From contig NC_049979.1 in assembly GCF_000003815.2 (NCBI RefSeq), positions 12,190,766-12,254,765 of the forward strand: a DNA stretch of 64,000 nt, in the 5' to 3' direction. The translations under genes and the position numbers were made by a program. Numbering within the stretch: position 1 is the stretch's first letter; every line of letters starts with the position of its first letter. The DNA is from Branchiostoma floridae (taxonomy: Eukaryota > Chordata > Leptocardii > Amphioxiformes > Branchiostomatidae). Below, piece by piece: positions 49,461 through 59,000 of the stretch. The notes under the pieces were generated by a model that ran no database searches, was not told where the DNA came from, and saw only the letters and a list, made by a program, of their open reading frames with translations.

Positions 49461-51230
49461 AATAATACAATAGCAATATAACTTTCTGCCGTATACGCAT
49501 GTGCCACTAAAAACAGGATATAAAGGAACGAATGAATGATCAGTACTGATAGCACCCGATTTCTTGTACATGTAAACGTTAACCGCCTCCTAGCCGGATG
49601 AACTGATACACACCCAGAATTAGGCTAGCCCATGAGGCGTCGCCAAAAAACATTATAATCACAAAACAAAGCCGGACGCGTAGGTCCTGTTGACGAGGCT
49701 AAGATATCGTCACAACTCAAGCTGCCAGAATGGATGATTTAACAATATTTTTGACTCCGTGTAATGTTAATCCCCACTATCACAGTACCATGCAGGGACA
49801 TACAGAGGTAATTAATTTGTTTATAGTAGCTATGATATTGTTATTTGATATAATTATGATACAAGAAAGATAATTATAACATTTGTTATAATCAAATAAT
49901 GCTTACTCTCACATGACCTAGCTTAACAAATTACTGCTATTCTTACTCAAACACATATATGGTGACCAGCCCCTCCAGCTTTGTCCTGCCACTTGCTACG
50001 TAAGAAACGGAGCATAGACAACATGTTTCCCTCCCGTGATGGTAAACATTATTATCATTGGTCACATCGTCAAATACAAAGGATGATACAGCACCACTGG
50101 ATACCGCCCATATGGTACTTAGGAGTGTAACTAAGATCACCATGCTACCCTTATTGAGGTCTTGGAGTTGCTCGTTGCCATTTATACACTGAATGATTAC
50201 TAAAATTTACTTTCAAATTGCTTGCTTAGTCTGCTCAAGTGTTCATATTTTTGTATTGAGTATTGAACCAGGCTCTGACTGATGATGCAGTTTTGCTTCT
50301 CTTTGAGGTAGAAGTAAGCCGACGTCACCGCGCACAATTCATGTAGTTCACAAAGACGACCGCTAGAGGTCATTGCTTGGTAAATATATGTGTACATGTA
50401 GTTTCACACCTTTTGAAATTGGAGCTGTTATGGAAAGTAAAAAGAGAAAGAGGTGATACAGAAGATATGTAACGTTACATGTATAAGATTTTTCTAATCT
50501 AAAGTAATTGTATTTTTGTAATTCACATTATGATGCAGTATACTTTCAACGTCCTAGGTATCCTTCACCTGTTATTTTAGCATTGGATATATACATGTAT
50601 GATACTTTTTCACTTGTATTTCTGAATAACAATAAAGTGCCAAATGTACATGGATTACATGAAAATATGAACCGCTATGGAACTGAATGGCTGCTGGAAA
50701 CATAGAAGACTTCATTGCTTATTTTGATGTCATTACACACACACTTTTACATTATATTCCCATTATGATTATATCGATTATGATTATATACAATCATATC
50801 CCGTTAGTAATTACACAAATCTAGTATAGGTCACAGCGACGTTGCAGGGCCGTCTTGTTGAATGGGGGCCTTAGGGTGCGGTCACACGTGCGTACAAATC
50901 CACACATATATTAAAGTCCGTATGAGCTCTGTATTCTTAGCCTCCACAAGGCTCCACTGGTAGTTAGAAAAATAATAGAAATTGGACAAATATAGACAGA
51001 TAGCATGCTAAAGGAGTTGGCCTGTGTTTACACAATGTCTTACGGGCGTTGGTTGTAGGCCGGCTGGTAGGAGTGCGATTTTAGTCAGGCTACCAGAGGA
51101 GTTATCTGGTAGCAAACCGTACACCTCAGCTGGCTTTGACACGTTGTCTGTCTATGATCTACTGTTTTTCCCGCGATCTGTCAAGCCGGGCAGAGGATGA
51201 CAATATCGGAACCTGATTCGGACTTGAATA
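49461..51230. other. Intergenic region with a partial gene duplicate
   Basis: No complete gene. Near 50290-50410 the minus strand resembles the last exon of the lipid-binding gene and its 3' flank (shared GACCGCTAGAGGTCATTGCTT-type sequence). The rest is AT-rich without recognisable features. Confidence 0.5.
50340..50415 (-). pseudogene. Degenerate copy of the lipid-binding protein last exon
   Basis: Minus-strand AACAGCTCCAATTTCAAAAG then GTGTGAAACTACATG...CCAAGCAATGA matches the real last exon (ACAGCTCCGAACGGCGTGAA ... CAAGCAATGA), but small insertions shift the frame before the TGA. The downstream flank is also conserved, so it arose by duplication of the gene's 3' end. Confidence 0.65.
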
Positions 51231-51441
51231 CTGTAAATGCAGAAACTTTCGCGGTGGATTAATGTTCGCGGTTTTCGCGGTGGCCGCTTCACCGCGAACT
51301 AAAACCACCGCGAACATTTTTCCATGGCAGTAAGAGACTACAGTCAGTGCCTGGTGCTACCGCGAAATTCAAACCACCGCGAAAAGTCCTTTTTCCCGCT
51401 ACCGCGAAATCAAATTCCCGCGAACTTAAATACATTTACAG
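51231..51441. mobile_element. MITE with repeated TTCGCGGT motifs
   Basis: CTGTAAATG at the left end and CATTTACAG at the right end, flanked by AATA on both sides. The interior is a set of inverted TTCGCGGT/ACCGCGAA units (at least eight) capable of multiple hairpins. It lies 36 bp from the duplicated lipid-binding exon. Confidence 0.8.
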
Positions 51442-51477
51442 AATATAACGTTGTGTACGTGTGACTACACCCTTACA

Positions 51478-51585
51478 CTAGAGCATGGTGCCGTCATTCC
51501 GTATGTGTCGCTTGGCCAGGATAACCCCGGCCCCTTGAGTCTCGGAGTAGCTCAGTAACACGTCTCCGTCCCAGGCGGCAGCAAT
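51478..51585 (-). CDS. Duplicated lipid-binding protein exon 4 ending in a stop (alternative last exon or relic)
   Basis: An acceptor TTCTGTAG precedes it. The frame encodes a paralogue of exon 4 at 52510-52614, sharing AWDGDVLLSYSET and RHIRNDGTML with the real WDGDVLRGYTET and RYIREDGTMLY. All 35 codons are open. Then TAG stands where the real exon has TAT followed by its GTAAGC donor, a one-base insertion. It could serve as an alternative 3' end of the gene or be a recent duplicate without function. Confidence 0.6.
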   Translation of the reverse strand: MAAAWDGDVLLSYSETQGAGVILAKRHIRNDGTML

Positions 51586-51659
51586 CTACAGAAAGCGGTC
51601 GACGTGACGTAATGCTAGTTCACCATAATCAGTGGGATTGCATGTTGTATGTTATTTTC

Positions 51660-51772
51660 TTTTTAACAAGGTATTTTGGGATATCAAGTCAACAGACCGT
51701 GCTTTCAAGCGGTAATATTTTGAAAGCATTGCAGTTTGAAACCACAGTCCGTGGACTTGATATTCCAAAATA
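51660..51772. mobile_element. Small fold-back element
   Basis: TATTTTGGGATATCAAGTC and GACTTGATATTCCAAAATA are inverted ends about 75 bp apart, with GCTTTCAAGCGGTAATATTT/TTGAAAGCATTG inside. A half-copy (TTAGGGATATCAAGTCGACG) occurs near 55325. Confidence 0.65.
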
Positions 51773-52186
51773 TTTTTTTTTACTTCTGTTCCGCTACTTC
51801 TGTCAAAAATAGACCCACGTGACCAAGGTCACGCGACAAAGTCAGTCACCAAACATGAGTCCGTAGGACACAAACCTCCGCAAAGTAATTAACGTTAAGG
51901 TGTTTGTGGTGTTCTATCAAATGTGTTTGTGTCCATGCCCAGTGGAAGAGTAGTTCTGGTTCAACATCACTTTCACTTTCTTTCTTTTGAATTGGCATTG
52001 TTGACTAAATCACCAAGTAATACTTCCAAAGTTTTTGTTTGTTTGCTTGGTCCGCTGACGCTTTCATACTTGATGGTGCAATGTTTTTCTCTCAGAATAG
52101 GTCTGATGACGCGTCTCTTTGTTTGTGAGGTAGAACGGAGTCGACGTCACAGCGCACATGTAGTTCACACAGACGGCCGCTAGACG

Positions 52187-54728
52187 TCATTGCTTGACAA
52201 ATATCTGTGTAGTTTTCACGCCGTTCGGAGCTGTCATGGCCTGAAAAACATGTTACATTGTATAAAGAAGAGATGTATAAGGTTTCGTAAACCACAAAAA
52301 ATTGTGTTTCCATCTTTGAAGTTTCATCGTGGCAGACGAAATGGGCACTTTACTATGATATGTACTTTCGATTAGAAGACACCTTACTTAATTGTAACCC
52401 CACCAGTTTCTATTTCAATGTAGACGTAGCCTATCAACGAATATGTAAAAAAAACACATTCAGTCAACAGGCTGCAAAATGTTTTCATGAAATCTTACAG
52501 CGTGCTTACATAGAGCATGGTGCCATCCTCCCGTATGTACCGCTCCGTCCGGATGATCCCCTTGTCTGTCTCGGTGTAGCCTCGTAAAACGTCTCCGTCC
52601 CAGGTCACGGTAACCTGCAGGGAGGTGTCAGCGTGACGTATATGGGCGTTTGTACTCACGTGGATATGACGTGCTCTAGCTAGCGTCCGTTGTGCTAAAC
52701 GGATGCGGATTCGCTGTATGTATGAGGAACTTCAGGAAATTCTAAAGTCTTGATAGTTTATTTCTCTCGCCATTGCTTGTTTTCACTCATAACGTATTAT
52801 ATATCATAAATGTGCGTTGGCACATAGAATCATACAAGGGAAAGTAAATACAGTAATCACATAGTATGTCGCCGACGGGTTCACTGTGTACGCTATGTTA
52901 TGTAGTGTTATGTCCAATAATCTAGGTTGATGTATCTATCAACGTTTCATGAAAGTTTATTGCAAATTCTATTGCAATTCCCGTGAAAAAAAGGAATGTC
53001 AACAAAGATTGCCGATTTGCTTGACGAAGTGTATAGTTTGCAAGATCAATGTTTTTCGTCAAATATTTGATTCAAGCGACGTACCCTGTACTTCCCTATC
53101 ACGGTGGTCCCCTCCACTGGAACTCCTATCTGGAAGGTGACTTCGTGCGTCTACCCGGCCACGGACAGACAAAAGGGACGTCAATGAAGGTTAGACATTA
53201 ATTAATATTAGGCACGCAATACCAAAGTTAATCTAGCAGCGTTCTGCAAATGAGTAGATGTTCCAGGCAGGATCGTTCGTCAGTGACTGAATTCACTGAA
53301 AAGAAGTCAAACAGGTATTCAATCCAAGTTATGAACTGATGTGTACATGAGGTGGAGACAATTGTAGGACGGTTCCATTAAAGACGAAGTCAAGACTTGT
53401 TTGAGTACAGGAAACCTATGATTTTGGTCACTCTTCGGTTGCTGAAGCGTTTCCCTCCTGCGATACACGTCGAAATGATGCTTTTAAGCATATTACACTT
53501 TACACATATAGGTGTTAAAGGATTTCAACCATTATATTTAGATAAATAGGAAATGTCACCTGTAAGGTGTTGATGTCCTTGACGTAAAAGCTGTCTCCAT
53601 CTTGCTCGATGATTTGGGTGTTGCTCAACATCTTGGCGATGGCACGAAGTACAAACCCAATGCCTAGGATGATTGAAGACGTGCACCTTGTTAATGTTAA
53701 CGATGTCACGAGAAGCTTGTGGGCATGATGGACATATCTCAATCAGAATTGCCGTCGGCAGCCGGCCTGGTAGATTGAGGGAACTAAAACGGCATTTTAT
53801 TATTATTTTTTTTTATTTCAGGCACAGAGCCAGAGGCATATCATTACACAACTCATAGCATGATAATAGTAGAGTAGATTAGAGTTCTTCGGTTAGGCAG
53901 GAGTCTCGCTCCAATTGAACCCGCTCCTCTTGAAAGTCCTTGATATGAATAAACAAACAAGCAAACAAGCGTACAAAGCTAAAACATCATAATTGTATAA
54001 CGTTATAGTCATACATGAAGATAGAGTACAGTGGTGGTTAACGCTAGATGTATGGGGACAGGTCGTAGAACGCACACGTTATTACTCTCCATGCAGAGGT
54101 TGGTGGTGAAAATCGTGACCTTTTTCTTGATGACGTATATGAGTTATATGACGTATTTTTCGACCAGCCTCTCCACCAACAACCTTGGTGGTGAGGCTGG
54201 TCGAAATATACGGCATAAAAGGAAAAGGTCACGATTTTTCCCACCAACCTCTGCTTGGAGAGTACACGTTATGTTCCCGTGTCTGTTCTGTACCCAAGAA
54301 TTAGCCTAGTGACCAGAAACACAGAGCACACCGGGGCGATCGAGTATCATGATATAGTACTTAATGTTCAACACGGGGGTCCGCAGCTAGCCTGAATGCC
54401 ATACTATTTTCAGCCCGCACGGGCCAACTCCTCCTATCTGGGGACCAACATGCCTACAAAAGCGAAGATCCCGTACGATAGATATCATTGAGATCGTGCC
54501 AGGGGTCTGGTATTCCGGAGCTATCCACAAGCTTGACCCTTATCCTAACTAGCTCTGATCTTAACAAAAGGTGAACCGCATTAGTATCAATCAAGTATCA
54601 TAAAAACAGCTCCCAAACACCCATATCTCTCAGAAAGGCTTACCTAGAGCCTGTAGATACGCATCGAAGTTCTCTACCTGCACCATCTTCCAGGTACCTG
54701 AGAGGTCGACTCTTTCCGTAGGCGACAT
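52187..54728 (-). CDS. Intracellular lipid-binding protein (FABP/CRABP family)
   Basis: Cytosolic ten-strand beta-barrel carrier of fatty acids or retinoids. Complete on the minus strand: 54644-54728 (ATG 54726-54728), 53560-53663, 53085-53150, 52510-52614, 52187-52240 (TGA 52187-52189). All phases match; 137 residues plus stop, a normal length for the family. The N-terminus VDLSGTWKMVQVENFDAYLQ then ALG carries the family signature (G-x-W, N-F-x-x-Y-x-x-A-L-G). Exon 2 begins GIGFVLRAIAK. Exon 4 has the VTVTWDGDVL strand pair. The last exon ends GVKTTQIFVKQ, equivalent to the usual GVxxTRxFKR. The standard second exon of vertebrate FABPs is split in two here. Ligand class cannot be read from sequence alone: the usual C-terminal Arg-x-Tyr/Phe is replaced (TTQIF), so binding may differ. 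Confidence 0.88.
54083..54263. mobile_element. Complete MITE of the CTCCAAGCAGA family with 9-bp target-site duplication
   Basis: Terminal inverted repeats of about 35 bp: ACTCTCCATGCAGAGGTTGG ... CCAACCTCTGCTTGGAGAGT, including ATCGTGACCTTTT inside. ACACGTTAT is duplicated at 54074-54082 and 54264-54272. A second internal palindrome is built on CGACCAGCCTC/GAGGCTGGTCG. It sits in intron 1 of the lipid-binding gene. A 9-bp duplication suggests mobilisation by a Mutator-like transposase. Confidence 0.88.
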
Positions 54729-56020
54729 TTTCTTTTCGATCGCGACGCTATGTAAAACATAGGCTGTTAAAAATTAATTGGCACGATGAAGCCAGTCACC
54801 AAGTCATACTGAGAGAATATTGCACAGTACAGCATTGAAACACAACAAGATGTACTACACTGTTGTACACGCTACACTGCGATCTGGTCATAAAGAATTA
54901 GTCATTTCTGAATGGCCGATTCCCTCTTTCGCCGGTGACTAAGGTATGCAGGTCATAGTTTAGGGGTCAAACACACGCATAAGAAGATGTGGGTCATCGA
55001 TCTGTAATCTCCAAGCAGATCTTTCGAGGGCAAAGGCAGTGGCCAAAGGGCTGTAACAGTGTCCAATTGGCTCGGGGGCCAGCTGTATACTGTTTTCCAC
55101 TTTGGGTACTGCCTTTGCCTCCTGCTTGGGGATAAGGTCATAGAAAAGCGCAATGTTTAGTGGCATCTACTCACTACTTAATACCAGACTACTAGTACTA
55201 TGGCTGCTGGCGAAACAGTTGAAACCGGTCAAATGGGGTAGATGATTTTTCAGTTGGCCGAACGCAGAGTTATTGTTGTTTTATAGGTGATATAGGTAAC
55301 TTTGCTTATCCGTTATCAACGTATTTAGGGATATCAAGTCGACGACAGGTATGTAATTTGATGGTTTCAAATTACATTTAAAGACATATAAAAAACATTA
55401 AAATATTGCATTAATATCTTTTTTAAACAACGGATATAGGTAACCACCCGGATAAAAGTAAACCAGCGTTAACTCCATGTGTATTTAATAGTATGTGGCC
55501 AATTTGTACTTTGACGAGTCATTTGGAGACTGATATTAATGTTTAAATGGCCTATTCGACCTAGAAATGCCATCTATAAGAATTAGAAACTAACTGCCTG
55601 TGCAGGCTCCCGTTGAAATAGAGTAGAGTAGAGTCTGAGTTCGTCAGGCCAGGTAGGAACGGCTGGTTTGCGTTTGGGGTGACTTATGCGGGGGGAAATG
55701 TAACAAGAAAATAAAGCTTGATATGCATATTTGCACCGAGTACATGTATTTGGAACCAGGAGTTCTAACAGTTGAGCTACAGGGACAGCTGGCGTAGATA
55801 CAGGTGATCATAACGCGTAAGAAATGGCGTCGGACGTGGGGCACACTGAAAGAACACTTTCTCTTTCTGACGTTCTTTGTTTTGACGACGTGAACAAGGC
55901 GCATTCGAACATGTTCTGCACCAACAATAACAAACACGGAACAATAACAAACACTACACTGCCCATACCCTGTGGCAGAAGTAGACCTCTTATCAACAGC
56001 TTCTAGCCTTTATCGCGTTC
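54729..56020. other. Divergent intergenic region (lipid-binding / double-BTB kelch)
   Basis: 1.3 kb between two oppositely facing ATGs. It contains a MITE at 55005-55135. No coding exon is recognised. Confidence 0.6.
55005..55135. mobile_element. MITE, CTCCAAGCAGA family (short copy)
   Basis: TAATCTCCAAGCAGATCTTT at one end and CCTGCTTGGGGAT at the other. Inner arms GGGCAAAGGCAGT and ACTGCCTTTGCCT are complementary. Confidence 0.65.
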
Positions 56021-59000
56021 ATGGCCGTCACAATGTTTCCTGCTCCTCCATTGGGTGAAGGTTCCCACAGCGCGTGGCTGCTCGACCGGCTTTACACCTT
56101 CCGGAGCCAGGGTTTCCAGTGTGACACCACCGTGGTGACAGAGGACGGGATGAGGTCTGTACTACTAAAGTTGTAAACACTCAATCACTCAGTCATAGCC
56201 TGGTATCCAGCCGTAATATAGCTCCCGAGTCTCTTCTCTCCTCTTGGCGTGCACAGCCCATCATTGACAGTGACTTCGGACCTATATTACGGCTAGATAC
56301 CAGGCTACTCAGTCACTCAGTCACTCACTCCCTCGCTCGCTCGCTCAGGCGCTCACTCACTCACTCACTCACTCACTCACTCACTCACTCACTCACTCAC
56401 TCACTCACTCACTCACTCACTCACTCACTCACTCACTCACTCACTCACTCACATTCACTCACTCACTGACAGTCACTCACTCACTCGCCCACTCACTCAC
56501 TCACTCACTCATTCGATCACTCTCTCACTCACTTACTTACTCGCTCACTCTCTAAGTCACTCAATCCCTCACTTGTTCACTCACTCACTATCACTTGCTT
56601 GCTCGCTCAGCAATATCACAATGTCCGTATTTTGTCGTTCATATAGAATGTGGAGTACAAATGATTCTATCAAAACTGTTCATTTGGTAAAAATTAATAC
56701 AAATCAACGTTAATTATTTCTTCCTTTGCTGCCACATGACAAGGTTCGACGCCCACAAGGTGATCCTGGCGTCATGCAGCGCCTGGTTCCTTGGCAGGTT
56801 CGTTTGTCTGTTTGTCTGTTTGTTTGTTTGTTTGTTTGTTTTTTTGTTTTTTTGTTTGCTTGCTTGTTTTGCATGACCGGTAAACCACATTTAGGCACAA
56901 CACAGCAGTTTTGTACAGTACGTTACAGATGCGTAAGAACTGTAAGGTTTGATACACACTCCGGGACGGCCTTGTAGGCAGTAGTAGCCCTACTTTTCCC
57001 GATAAGCGTGGAATATTTTAACATGCTCGAGCTGTGGCTCTCCTAAAGCACGGGGCCTACTGCTTTTCGTCCCATCCGAGGGACATCTCTAACCGAAGAT
57101 CAGTAACAAGCGTAAAGTATTTACACATATACAGTGATTGTTTTCTGAGATGGTCCCAACCGAACATAAAGCATGGGTTGTGAAAAAAAGAGTCTCTTTA
57201 GGCATACGTCTAAACCTTGGCCGGCTGGGCAGCTTTTGGGAACGAAAAGTATGATATAACGTTAAAATACACATAATACATAAGACATAAAGAGAATAGC
57301 CATGGGCATCATTTGTGCATATGCGTACGTATTCATTTCTATGTTTTGTTTCCACAAACGGCCCGACCGGCCCCCGATTTGGAAATGAGAAGTTAGCCCT
57401 AGTCAATGACGTACCAAACTGATGAACCTACTCCCGCACCCCAGGTTCTGTCTGGTGACGGAGCGGGAGACCCTAATCCCCGTGCCCTGGTCATACTTCG
57501 CCGTGGTGCTGGAGTACGCCTACGCCAGGTGATTTTCTGTTACCTAACCTCTGCTTGGAAAGTAAGTTTATCATGCGTATTTGAACAAAAAGTCGGTGTT
57601 AATAAACCCTCACACACCCCGCCCCTAACCCTAGGACTTTCGCGGTTCCCGAGACCCAGAGGCAGGGGATGGTCGAGGTCGCGAAGGCGCTGAGAATGAG
57701 AGAGCTTCTCCAGCTTCTAGAGCAAGGTCAGATGACTTTTTTTTAATGATACGTAAGAATCTTGGAAATCAGTTGAATAACTGAAGGGGGAACCATAAAG
57801 TTGAAAAAAAAATTAAATAGATAAAAATATAGAATATGATGGAGTCTTACCGTTTCACTACAATAGATTGCACACCAATATTACAAAAATCTTTGCGGAT
57901 TCTGATAGTACATGTACTTTAGTGAGTGCTAGCTGTTGTCATTATGGGAAGAAGTTATATGTGTGTATAATATCTGTAAATGTATACCTTTTAAGCAACA
58001 ATTATCATCAAAAAGCGCAATTTCGACAATGGCTTATTCAACATAGCAACACGACGGGACAAAGTTGCATTGCACTAAAGTTGTGGAACATATTCAACAT
58101 TATTCTGTGAAGCCGTTGCTTTCAATTTGGGCACCATTATCATTGAATATCATAATTATCCTTTTGACGAAATATTTAAACCATTTCTCAAATCAAAGTT
58201 TTCTACTTGGGAGCTTTCGAGACGCAGCCTGTCCCTTTTTTTCAACGCGGTAGATCTGGTCGATCTTGGAGTCAGTCTTTTGAGTCGAATCCCGGGTGGG
58301 TCTGGAATTTTGCAAGCTTCTGGAGTCTTTTCAAGACCCTGACCTTATGGGGACAAACTTTGACGTAATCTAAAGCGAGACATTGAAGGAAGTTAAGCTG
58401 CTGTGGTGTTGTCATAGTTATCATTATTATCATGTCCTAAATATTCAGGTCATGGCGACGCGAGCGTGCCTCAACAAGACCAACTGTTCCTCGTCACCCG
58501 CACGAGTGACGAGGCTCTGAAATCCCTCCGCGCGCTGTTCGAGACGGGCGCTCTGTGCGACATCCTGCTCCACTCTGCCAGCGAGGAGGACAGGATCAGC
58601 ATCCCGGTCCACCGAGTCATCCTGGCCGCCTGCGTCGACTTCTTCGCTAAGAAACTCCCGCGGAGCAAAGCTAAAGGCTGGATAGTGAACGGCGTTCCCG
58701 ACAAGCGCCTGAAGCCGTTTCTGGCGTACCTGTACACGGGCGAGTTCGACATATCCTCCCCGGCGGAGTGGAAGGAGGTGGCGATGTTTGCCACTTACCT
58801 CGGTTGCACTACCCTTGTCGGTCATTGTTGCAGGTGTTTTTTTATATTCTTTCTCTTTGTCAAAAAGTATTGTTCAGATTTGAACAGTGAACCAATGTTT
58901 AAATATGTCGCCTTTTAGGCTTAGGCCACATTTAAAAAAGGGGGCCCGGCCGGGCAGCTTTCGGGAGCGAAAAAAACGATATGATAAACATCAAAATACA

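Noticed and set aside
55824-56006. Upstream 60-codon ORF before the double-BTB gene
   Set aside because: It ends before the BTB exon in another frame and has no recognisable domain.
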